Assembly: GCA_900552985.1 (NCBI GenBank)
Contig: USBP01000022.1
Location: 1 to 10,514 of the forward strand
Origin: an uncultured Oscillospiraceae bacterium
GTDB lineage: Bacteria > Bacillota > Clostridia > Oscillospirales > Acutalibacteraceae
Direction: 5' to 3'
DNA length: 10,514 nt
A program made the position numbers and the translations under genes. Below the pieces are notes generated by a model. It did no database searches and was not told where the DNA came from. It was given only the letters and a program-made list of their open reading frames with translations. Positions 1 to 6,033 of the stretch are shown here, one piece after another (position 1 is the first letter of the stretch; each line of letters starts with the position of its first letter).

Positions 1-49
1 CTACCTCCACCTTGGCAAGGTGGCGCTCTACCAGATGAGCTACATCCGC
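1..49 (-). tRNA. tRNA-Gly (anticodon GCC), 3' end cut off by the window
   Basis: Read on the minus strand from 49 down, the sequence begins GCGGATG (5' acceptor strand). It continues with a D arm (GCTC...GAGC) and then the anticodon arm CCACC-TTGCCAA-GGTGG. The anticodon GCC (positions 16-14) decodes glycine GGC/GGU codons. The T arm, 3' acceptor strand and any CCA end lie outside the window. A near-consensus promoter at 66-93 directs transcription into it. Identity is secure from the anticodon stem-loop and the GCGG start typical of bacterial tRNA-Gly; only the 3' boundary is unknown. Confidence 0.93.
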
Positions 50-65
50 ACAAATTGCGAAATCT

Positions 66-93
66 ATTATAACATAAATGAGCTGCTTGTCAA
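66..93 (-). promoter_or_regulatory. Sigma-A promoter of the tRNA-Gly gene
   Basis: On the minus strand there is a perfect TTGACA (93-88), a 16-bp spacer and a perfect TATAAT (71-66). The predicted start is about 8-10 nt before the mature tRNA 5' end at 49. Such a strong promoter with a very short leader is usual for stable RNA genes. No tRNA or other gene lies between this promoter and the exporter operon end at 254, so tRNA-Gly is the first gene of its transcript. Confidence 0.85.
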
Positions 94-195
94 GAGAAAA
101 CGCAGATTTGTAGGAAAATCTGTGGGGCCGCCGGTTGCAGCTTTGGCCTGCTCGCCTATATGGCGTTTTTGCGATGCGTGGAGCAATACGCAGCG

Positions 196-230
196 CCCGC
201 CGGAGAGAGTGTGATCTTCCCTCCGGCGGG
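196..230 (-). terminator. GC-rich stem-loop 24 nt after the exporter operon, weak terminator candidate
   Basis: CCGCCGGAG (197-205) pairs perfectly with CTCCGGCGG (221-229), with one more C-G pair outside and a 15-nt loop. It sits just past the stop codon of the 625-aa exporter subunit (minus strand). On neither strand is the stem followed by a real T-tract: the minus strand continues GCGCTGCG. It may therefore be a 3'-end stabilising or Rho-assisted structure and not a classical intrinsic terminator. The rest of 94-253 shows no gene or other signal that I can support. Confidence 0.4.
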
Positions 231-253
231 GCATTGCATTGTTCCTTTGGCAG

Positions 254-2131
254 TCAGGAGGCGTCCTGTGTGGAGGGATGTTCAAACTGACTGTTATAGA
301 GCTGGGCATAAAAGCCTCCATGCGCCATCAGGTCATCGTGCGTGCCCTGTTCCACAATATCGCCGTCACGCATGCAGAGGATTCGATCCGCATCTCGTAT
401 GGTGGAGAGCCGGTGGGCGATGATAAAGCTTGTGCGCCCTTCCATCAGGTGATCCATCGCCTTTTGGATGAGCAGCTCCGTACGCGTATCGACAGAGCTG
501 GTGGCCTCGTCTAAAATGAGCACTTTTGGGTCGGAGAGGATGGCGCGCGCGATCGTCAGCAGCTGCTTCTGGCCCTGGGAGACATTGCTGGCCTCCTCGT
601 TGAGCACCATGTCATAGCCGCCGGGCAACGTTTTCACAAAATGATGCACCTGAGCGGCCTTTGCAGCGGCGACCACCTCTTCATCGGTTGCGTCCAGCTT
701 GCCATAGCGTATATTATCCCGGATGGTGCCGTTATACAGCCAGGTGTCCTGCAAAACCATGCCGAAAACCGAGCGCAGCTCATTGCGGGAAAAATTGCGG
801 ATGTCATAGCCGTCAACAAGGATAGCGCCCTCGTTTACATCGTAAAACCGCATCAGCAGCTTGACAATGGTGGTTTTGCCGGCCCCGGTGGGGCCTACAA
901 TCGCGACCTTCTGGCCAGACCTGATATTAGCGCAAAAGTCATGGATGATGATTTTATCGGGCGAATAGCCAAATTTTACATGGGCAAACTGGACGCTGCC
1001 CTGGATGTGAATGAGGCTGTCGGTATCCGGCACATCATCCCGCGTGTTAATATGCACGGCGACCTGTTCCTTTGCCTCCTCCGGCTCTGCGAGGAATTCA
1101 AACACGCGCTCGGCCGCGGCCGCGGTCTGCTGTAAGACATTGCTGGAATTAGCCAGCTGATTAATGGGCATGGTGAACTGGCGGACATACTGCATGAACG
1201 CTTGAATATCGCCCACCGTCATCGCGCCATGCGCCGCCCGCCACGCGCCGAGGATACACACAGCTACCCAGCCCAGATTGCCGATAAAATTCATAACAGG
1301 CATCATGATGCCGGAGAGAAATTGCGATTTCCAAGCGGATTCGTACAACGTGCCATTATATTCATCAAAGGTTTTCACTGCCGCCGCCTCGCCATTGAAG
1401 GCCTTCATCACCGTATGGCCGCCGTACATCTCCTCCACATGGCCGTTTACATGGCCCAGATAGGATTGCTGCTGCGCAAAATATTTTTGCGACCGTTTGA
1501 CGATTTGCAGCACAAAAAGGAGAGAAAGCGGCAGGATGCAAAGCGCCACGAGCGTTAACTGCCAGCTGATGGAGAGCATCATCACGAGGATGCCGATCAG
1601 CGTTGTGGCGGAGGTGATGAGCTGCGTAATGCTCTGGTTAAGCGATTGGCTGAGCGTGTCGACATCGTTGGTCACGCGGGAGAGCACTTCGCCGTGTGTG
1701 ACGCGATCAAAATAACTCAGTGGCATTCGGTTGATTTTCTGTACGATATCGTTGCGCAGGTTATAGGTGACTTCCATGGTAATTCCGGTCATGATCCAGC
1801 CCTGGCCGTAGGAAAAAAACAGGCTGACCAGATACAGGGCGAGCAGCGTCAGCAAAATGCTCGCGATGGCGCCAAAGTCAATGCCCGCGCCTGCGCCAGT
1901 GATTTTGCCCATGATGCCATTAAAAAGCTCCGTGGTTGCATTGCCGAGCACCTTGGGCCCCACAATAGTGAAGATGGTGGAGGCAACGGCGAAAAGCATC
2001 ACAAGGATCAGACGGATTTTATAACGGCTGAGATATCGCAGCAACTGCCGCATTGTGCCCTTGAAATCCTTTACCTTGGGCCTGCCGTGCGCCATGGCGC
2101 CGGGCCCATGATGCGGTCCGGGTCCTCTCAT
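254..2131 (-). CDS. ABC exporter half-transporter, canonical-ATPase subunit of a heterodimer (YfiC/LmrD/TM288-like)
   Basis: This 625-aa type IV ABC exporter subunit has an N-terminal six-helix membrane domain (about residues 38-330) fused to an ATPase domain (about 375-615). It should pump hydrophobic compounds outward as a dimer with the product of the adjacent gene. Visible motifs are Walker A GPTGAGKTT (413-421), Q-loop Q461, signature VSQGQ (517-521), Walker B VLILDE with catalytic Glu542, and switch His573. The signature departs from LSGGQ, as is usual in the consensus subunit of heterodimeric exporters, because this loop closes the partner's degenerate site. The Gly/Pro/His-rich start (residues 1-18) is common in clostridial members. 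The ATG at 2131 overlaps the upstream stop by 4 nt (ATGA) and has a strong AAAGGAGG ribosome site inside the upstream gene, indicating translational coupling. The substrate cannot be read from the sequence. Confidence 0.93.
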   Translation of the reverse strand: MRGPGPHHGPGAMAHGRPKVKDFKGTMRQLLRYLSRYKIRLILVMLFAVASTIFTIVGPKVLGNATTELFNGIMGKITGAGAGIDFGAIASILLTLLALYLVSLFFSYGQGWIMTGITMEVTYNLRNDIVQKINRMPLSYFDRVTHGEVLSRVTNDVDTLSQSLNQSITQLITSATTLIGILVMMLSISWQLTLVALCILPLSLLFVLQIVKRSQKYFAQQQSYLGHVNGHVEEMYGGHTVMKAFNGEAAAVKTFDEYNGTLYESAWKSQFLSGIMMPVMNFIGNLGWVAVCILGAWRAAHGAMTVGDIQAFMQYVRQFTMPINQLANSSNVLQQTAAAAERVFEFLAEPEEAKEQVAVHINTRDDVPDTDSLIHIQGSVQFAHVKFGYSPDKIIIHDFCANIRSGQKVAIVGPTGAGKTTIVKLLMRFYDVNEGAILVDGYDIRNFSRNELRSVFGMVLQDTWLYNGTIRDNIRYGKLDATDEEVVAAAKAAQVHHFVKTLPGGYDMVLNEEASNVSQGQKQLLTIARAILSDPKVLILDEATSSVDTRTELLIQKAMDHLMEGRTSFIIAHRLSTIRDADRILCMRDGDIVEQGTHDDLMAHGGFYAQLYNSQFEHPSTQDAS

Positions 2132-4344
2132 TCCAATTCCTCCTTTGACAGCTGGGATTGCGCGATCTCGCGGTAGGCCGGGCAGGTTTGCAGCAGCTCC
2201 TTGTGCGTGCCCTTTCCGGCGATTTTTCCCTCATCCAGCACAATGATCTGCTGTGCGTTCATAATGGTGCTCACACGCTGAGCTACAATCAGCACGGTGG
2301 AACCGCCTGTATGCTCCCGCAGGGCGCACCGCAGAGCGGCGTCTGTTTTGAAATCCAGCGCAGAAAAGCTGTCGTCAAAAATGTAAACGGGCGCCTTTTT
2401 TGCGAGAGCACGCGCGATGGACAGCCGCTGCTTTTGGCCGCCGGAGACGTTCCCACCGCCTTGGGCGATCGGCGCATGCATCCCCTCTGGCTTTTCTTGA
2501 ATGAACTCCTGCGCCTGTGCGATGCTTGCGGCAAGCGTGATCTCCTCATCGCTGGCATTGGGCGCTCCGTAGCGCAGGTTGGAAGCGATATCGCCTGAAA
2601 AGAGAACGCCCTTTTGCGGAACAAAGCCGATTTTCTCACGCAGCTCATGAAGCGGAAGCTTGCGGATATCAATGCCGTCGAAGAGAATTTCGCCCGCTGT
2701 TACGTCATAAAAACGGGGAATGAGGTTAATCAGCGTTGATTTGCCGGAGCCGGTCGAGCCGATGAAGGCGGTGGTTTCACCGGGCTTTGCCGTGAAGGAG
2801 ATGTGACTGATGACATCCTCCTCCGCATTCTCATAGCGAAAGCTGACGTCGCGGAAGGTGATTTCCCCCCGTGGGTGCGCACCGAGCGATACGGTCTGTG
2901 TAGCGTCCCGAACGGAGGGCTCTGTGGAGAGCACCTCGGCGACGCGGTTGACAGATACTGCGGCGCGCGGCATGAGGATAAAGGTCATGCAAATCATCAA
3001 AAACGCCATGACAATCTGCATTGCATATTGCATGAAAGCCATCATATCGCCCACCTGCATGGTGGCCTGCTCGATTTGATGTCCACCGACCCAGACGATT
3101 ACAAGCGACATCAAATTCATCAGGAACATCATGGCCGGCATCATAAAGGCAGTGACGCGGCTGACAAAGCGGTAGTTCCGGGTAAGGTTGCGGTTGGCTG
3201 TTTCAAAACGATCCTCTTCATATTGCTGCGTACCAAAGGCACGGATGACCATCATGCCGCTCAAATGCTCGCGCACAACCAAGTTTAGCCGGTCCACCAG
3301 CTTTTGCACAAGCTTAAATTTTGGCATCACGGCCGCATAAATCACGGCGATAAAGCCGATCAGCACCAGCACGCACACCGCGATGATCCAGCTCATGGAG
3401 GCGCTTTTTGAAAGCGCCATCACAACACCGCCGGCGCCGATGATCGGCGCATAGAGCAGGGTGCGCGGCACCATCACAAGGAGAAACTGGATCTGTGTGA
3501 TATCATTGGTCGTCCTTGTGATGAGGGAGGCGGTGGAGAACTGGTCAAATTCCCCGCTGGAAAAGGCAGTGACCTTCTCAAACACATCGTGGCGCATATC
3601 GCGGCAGATGCCTGCGGCAAACCGCGCTGAGCAGAAGGTGACGCCGATCACGCTGAGCACCATGCCGAGTGTCATCAGCAACATTTTTAAGCCGGTAAGC
3701 AGAATGTAATCGCGTTCGACTGCATCCGTATCTACCCCCAGCTCCTGATAGAGCAATTTGGTCATCACTACGCCCATTTGGGAGCCGATGGCGTCGTCTG
3801 AGCCGGACGCAGCCTGCTGCGCCTGCTGGAGCTGCTGCGGCATTGTTTGCAGCAGGGCCCCCATTGCGTAAAGCTGGGAAACATCCATCGCGGAAAGATC
3901 GGTTTCGTCCATCGAAACGGAGTGGCCGGACGCTTTTGCCTGCGCTTGCAGCAGGGCCATCAGCGTTGCCATGCTGCGGCCATATGCTGCAGCAGCGGCA
4001 GAATCATCCTCTGCGGTGAGGATGGCAACCGCCTCCTGCTTCAGCAGGGGGTATTCCTCTTCATATTGCCGCGCCTGCTGCGAGCGGGGCTGTATGGTTG
4101 TGTAGCTTGCCTCCATCTGCGCTTTATCCTGCTGTGTCATCAGGGATTCAAAAAAATCGAGCCCCTTCCGGCTGAGCGCTTTCGGTGTCTGTTCGGAGAT
4201 ACCGCCCTGCTGGATGCCCGTATTGACAATATCGGACATCAGGTTGGGCAGGTTTAGATCGCACACCGCCTGCGTAAATAGCAGGATGACGCAGAACAGA
4301 ATCGGCAGAACATAGGGCTTTGCATAGTGCAGCAGCCTTTTCAT
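2128..4344 (-). CDS. ABC exporter half-transporter, degenerate-ATPase subunit with a large insertion between helices 1 and 2
   Basis: This 738-aa ABC exporter subunit resembles YfiB/LmrC/TM287 but is about 150 residues longer than the usual 570-600. Helix 1 (about 11-30) is followed by a long polar region (about 45-213, rich in Gln, Ala, Ser, Asp and Glu) before helix 2 (about 215-237); by topology it should face outside the cell. The ATPase domain has Walker A GSTGSGKST (529-537) and a canonical signature VSGGQ (633-637). Its Walker B reads VYIFDD, with Asp658 where the catalytic Glu belongs, and Gln689 replaces the switch His (IVAQR). These are the hallmarks of the non-hydrolysing half of a heterodimeric exporter, and they complement the intact Glu and His of the downstream subunit. 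AAAGGG (4357-4352) lies 7 nt before the ATG. It is the first gene of the operon, divergent from a MarR regulator, so drug or metabolite efflux is likely; the substrate is unknown. Confidence 0.92.
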   Translation of the reverse strand: MKRLLHYAKPYVLPILFCVILLFTQAVCDLNLPNLMSDIVNTGIQQGGISEQTPKALSRKGLDFFESLMTQQDKAQMEASYTTIQPRSQQARQYEEEYPLLKQEAVAILTAEDDSAAAAAYGRSMATLMALLQAQAKASGHSVSMDETDLSAMDVSQLYAMGALLQTMPQQLQQAQQAASGSDDAIGSQMGVVMTKLLYQELGVDTDAVERDYILLTGLKMLLMTLGMVLSVIGVTFCSARFAAGICRDMRHDVFEKVTAFSSGEFDQFSTASLITRTTNDITQIQFLLVMVPRTLLYAPIIGAGGVVMALSKSASMSWIIAVCVLVLIGFIAVIYAAVMPKFKLVQKLVDRLNLVVREHLSGMMVIRAFGTQQYEEDRFETANRNLTRNYRFVSRVTAFMMPAMMFLMNLMSLVIVWVGGHQIEQATMQVGDMMAFMQYAMQIVMAFLMICMTFILMPRAAVSVNRVAEVLSTEPSVRDATQTVSLGAHPRGEITFRDVSFRYENAEEDVISHISFTAKPGETTAFIGSTGSGKSTLINLIPRFYDVTAGEILFDGIDIRKLPLHELREKIGFVPQKGVLFSGDIASNLRYGAPNASDEEITLAASIAQAQEFIQEKPEGMHAPIAQGGGNVSGGQKQRLSIARALAKKAPVYIFDDSFSALDFKTDAALRCALREHTGGSTVLIVAQRVSTIMNAQQIIVLDEGKIAGKGTHKELLQTCPAYREIAQSQLSKEELE

Positions 4345-4392
4345 TCGACCACCCTTTCTGGGGATACGCTATTGTTGCGCCCCTTTCAATAG

Positions 4393-4411
4393 TTAACATA
4401 ATCAATTGTTA
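4393..4411. promoter_or_regulatory. Probable MarR operator at the exporter transcription start
   Basis: TTAACATAATCAATTGTTA contains the inverted arms TAACA (4394-4398) and TGTTA (4407-4411) separated by 8 bp, a size and AT-rich character normal for MarR-family operators. It spans the last base of the exporter -10 box and the predicted +1, where a bound dimer would block RNA polymerase. A similar motif lies at the start of the marR transcript (4560-4578; 14 of 19 positions identical). The assignment to the neighbouring MarR protein is inference from position and repetition. Confidence 0.6.
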
Positions 4412-4438
4412 TTATAGTGTCTGCAAGCCATGTGTCAA
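4411..4438 (-). promoter_or_regulatory. Sigma-A promoter of the ABC exporter operon
   Basis: The minus strand carries a perfect TTGACA (4438-4433), a 16-bp spacer and a perfect TATAAT (4416-4411). The predicted start is near 4404, giving a leader of about 60 nt before the ATG at 4344. Such a strong core promoter implies that expression is set mainly by repression, which fits the motif overlapping its start site and the divergent MarR gene. Confidence 0.85.
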
Positions 4439-4522
4439 GACGAAAGGGAGGACCTTTTTCATTCTTTACAGTTCGTTTACATTCAAGGACTTTGCGGGAT
4501 GCAATCTCTATGCCTTTTTGTA

Positions 4523-4551
4523 TTGACACAACCCGAAAAAAGGAATAGACT
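4523..4551 (+). promoter_or_regulatory. Sigma-A promoter of the MarR regulator gene
   Basis: Perfect TTGACA (4523-4528), a 17-bp spacer and TAGACT (4546-4551, 4 of 6 consensus) point to a start near 4558, about 40 nt before the ATG at 4599. The -10 box is weaker than that of the exporter operon, consistent with a low-level regulator gene. The two divergent promoters are separated by about 85 bp. Confidence 0.75.
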
Positions 4552-4559
4552 AAAATTAA

Positions 4560-4578
4560 TTAACAAATGCAATTATTT
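4560..4578. promoter_or_regulatory. Second probable MarR operator, just after the marR start site
   Basis: TTAACAAATGCAATTATTT matches the motif at 4393-4411 at 14 of 19 positions, sharing TTAACA and, ten bases from its start, CAATT. The right arm of the inverted repeat is degenerate here (TATTT against TGTTA), so binding may be weaker. It covers about +2 to +20 of the predicted marR transcript, suggesting autorepression. Confidence 0.5.
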
Positions 4579-4598
4579 ATGAAAAGGGGGCGCCTGGC

Positions 4599-5069
4599 AT
4601 GGAGGCGTTGGAACGCGCGCTGCTCGAAGCGATGTTTGAGGTGAGATACAGCCTGCATCATCTGTTGCAGGCTGCCAGCATGCCGCGCGGCGCTTATGCG
4701 GCCCTGTTTTTAATCGATGAGATGAACCGTGAGCAGCAGGAGACACCGGGCGTCACGATCTCCATGCTGGGTGAGCGGCTGCGCATCTCCAGGCCGGCCG
4801 TGACCCGCATGGTCAACGACTTGGAGGAGCAGGGATATGTCATCAAGCTCTCGGCCAAGCGGGATCGCCGCTTTGTTTATCTTATGCTCACGCCAGATGG
4901 CCGGGCAGCCTTGGGGCAGGCGCGCAGAAGCTTCCTTGCGGCCGCCCACCAGATGATCGAGCAGCTGGGGGAGGAGGACGCACGCGAACTGCTGCGCCTT
5001 TTGAAGCGGATTTCAGAACTCTGCCCGTGGCAACCGGATCAGGCAGGCGTGGAGATACAAAAGAGCTGA
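4599..5069 (+). CDS. MarR-family transcriptional regulator, probable repressor of the divergent ABC exporter
   Basis: This 156-aa protein is of normal MarR length. It has a central winged helix-turn-helix (about residues 48-110): the segment ISMLGERLRISRPAVTRMV gives the DNA-reading helices, and KRDRRFVYLMLTPDG forms the wing, with the basic tip and the closing LTPDG typical of the family. Flanking N- and C-terminal helices (about 3-45 and 112-145) make the dimer interface where ligands usually bind. GGGGG (4586-4590) lies 8 nt before the ATG. It is transcribed away from a multidrug-type exporter pair, the commonest arrangement for MarR repressors that lift repression when the pump's substrate binds. 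The similar motifs at both start sites support joint control. The ligand is unknown. Confidence 0.9.
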   Translation: MEALERALLEAMFEVRYSLHHLLQAASMPRGAYAALFLIDEMNREQQETPGVTISMLGERLRISRPAVTRMVNDLEEQGYVIKLSAKRDRRFVYLMLTPDGRAALGQARRSFLAAAHQMIEQLGEEDARELLRLLKRISELCPWQPDQAGVEIQKS

Positions 5070-5228
5070 TGCTCAGGAGCGATAACGCTCAGCGGAATCA
5101 ATCTGCCGCTTCAAGGGGATGGCGGATTTTTGCCTGTGCCGTGCAGCCCGGAGCTGGAAACAGCCAGGGTTAATCCTGTGGGCGAAACGGAGGACGAAGT
5201 GGGCATGGGGGAAGGCTTCACTGCATAA
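5070..5228 (+). other. 52-codon open stretch in frame with marR after its TGA stop
   Basis: Directly after the marR TGA (5067-5069) the same frame stays open for 52 codons to TAA at 5226-5228, 3 nt before the terminator stem. The would-be peptide is Gly/Pro/Glu-rich, with two Cys (residues 1 and 25), and ends in an acidic tail (GETEDEVGMGEGFTA). Two small hairpins follow the stop: GAGCG-ATAA-CGCTC (5077-5090) and AGCGG-10-CCGCT (5091-5110). There is no convincing start codon with a ribosome site inside the stretch. In GC-rich DNA such an opening arises by chance in roughly one case in ten, so a plain 3' untranslated region is the default. A decayed gene remnant or stop readthrough are alternatives. 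Confidence 0.3.
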
Positions 5229-5231
5229 AAA

Positions 5232-5266
5232 ACGCTGCGGGAGAAATATGGCTTCTCCCGCAGCGT
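5232..5266. terminator. Strong bidirectional intrinsic terminator
   Basis: A perfect 14-bp stem, ACGCTGCGGGAGAA (5232-5245) with its complement (5253-5266), closes a 7-nt loop. On the plus strand it is followed by ATGTTTTTATTTG, and on the minus strand by TTTTTT (from 5232 down). It therefore ends both marR (plus) and the convergent small membrane protein gene, whose stop is at 5284-5282. Confidence 0.92.
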
Positions 5267-5281
5267 ATGTTTTTATTTGTT

Positions 5282-5809
5282 TTAAACCTTCATAGCGTTA
5301 TCCGCTTTTTCGTCAATGCCCAGCTTCTGCTTCATTTTGCGCCAGGCTCTGGCTGCCAGCCACACCGCTACGATTAAAAGGCTCTGTGCGAGGAAAACCG
5401 CCAGCAGCTCCATACCGTAAAAGCGCGTCAGATTGGCCGCGGCCATCACCGGCATAAGGGGCGTGCTGCCCAACAGGAACACAAAATAAAACGGAATCGC
5501 TGCACCCGACAGACTGACGCCCGCCTGCACGGCCAGCGTTGAGCCGATTGTTCCGATAATAGGATAAAAGGAAACCAGCAGCAAAGCGATCAGCCCGCCG
5601 TGGTTATTATGATAGCCGCATACACTAGACACCACGAAAACAAGGCCCAGATACATGGCAGAGAAAAAAATCTTTGTGGGCGTAACGGCGGAGAGGTCGA
5701 TCCCCCGCGAGGTAATCAATGCGCCAAACGCCAGAGTGAAGAGAAACATCACAATATTATTCCCAATAAAAGAAAAAACGCCGACATGTTTATTTGTGAT
5801 TTTATGCAT
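5282..5809 (-). CDS. Small integral membrane protein of unknown function, about five helices
   Basis: I do not recognise the family. The 175-aa product is very hydrophobic with about five predicted membrane helices (about residues 12-32, 45-62, 71-92, 102-122 and 130-152). It ends in a basic/acidic cytoplasmic tail (RAWRKMKQKLGIDEK...). A His/Asn/Gly cluster (GYHNNHGG, about 64-71) sits between helices 2 and 3. The ATG at 5809 is preferred because GGGGG (5820-5816) lies 6 nt upstream; a TTG six bases further up would abut the ribosome site. It is a single-gene transcript: convergent with marR on one side, and separated from serCA by a terminator on the other. Expression as a real protein is likely given start signal, length and composition, but no function should be inferred from its neighbours. 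Confidence 0.8.
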   Translation of the reverse strand: MHKITNKHVGVFSFIGNNIVMFLFTLAFGALITSRGIDLSAVTPTKIFFSAMYLGLVFVVSSVCGYHNNHGGLIALLLVSFYPIIGTIGSTLAVQAGVSLSGAAIPFYFVFLLGSTPLMPVMAAANLTRFYGMELLAVFLAQSLLIVAVWLAARAWRKMKQKLGIDEKADNAMKV

Positions 5810-5847
5810 TTGCAACCCCCTTTCCTGATTGATATGGCACTTTTATT

Positions 5848-5876
5848 AGTCTATCAGATTTGTATGAAAAAAGCAA
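5848..5876 (-). promoter_or_regulatory. Candidate weak promoter of the small membrane protein gene
   Basis: On the minus strand TTGCTT (5876-5871), a 17-bp spacer and TAGACT (5853-5848) are the best match between the upstream terminator and the ATG at 5809. Both boxes are poor to moderate, so this is only a candidate. Confidence 0.35.
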
Positions 5877-5928
5877 AGGAATTTTGCATGAAAGGTCCAT
5901 TTCTCTGCTGTGAAAAGGGAATATGATA

Positions 5929-5972
5929 AAAACCAGGCCATACGAGGCAAGGAGCCGATATGGCCTGGTTTT
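5929..5972 (-). terminator. Intrinsic terminator of the serCA operon
   Basis: A perfect 14-bp stem, AAAACCAGGCCATA (5929-5942) paired with 5959-5972, closes a 16-nt loop. On the minus strand the descending arm ends in GGTTTTTATC, a good U-tract, about 62 nt after the serA stop. The plus-strand side also ends in four T's, so it may work in both directions. It separates serCA from the membrane protein gene that follows on the same strand. Confidence 0.88.
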
Positions 5973-6033
5973 ATACGGCATAGGATTTTCACTTTCGCGG
6001 CCTGCTTTTTGGCAGGTTAAAAATAGAAAGCAG

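Noticed and set aside
4393..4411. Rex site in the exporter/marR spacer
   Set aside because: The half-sites TTAACA and TTGTTA are present but in the reverse order from the Rex operator; a MarR-type palindrome fits better.
5110..5215. Cobalamin riboswitch fragment (GCCAGG and GAAACGGAGGACG-like pieces)
   Set aside because: The B12 box and the ordered core helices are missing, and the stretch lies between a stop codon and a terminator with no downstream gene on that strand.
5119..5292. 57-codon ATG-initiated reading frame overlapping the marR 3' region and the terminator
   Set aside because: It runs straight through the perfect terminator hairpin into the convergent gene, has no properly spaced ribosome site and encodes a compositionally odd Trp/Arg/Lys-rich peptide.
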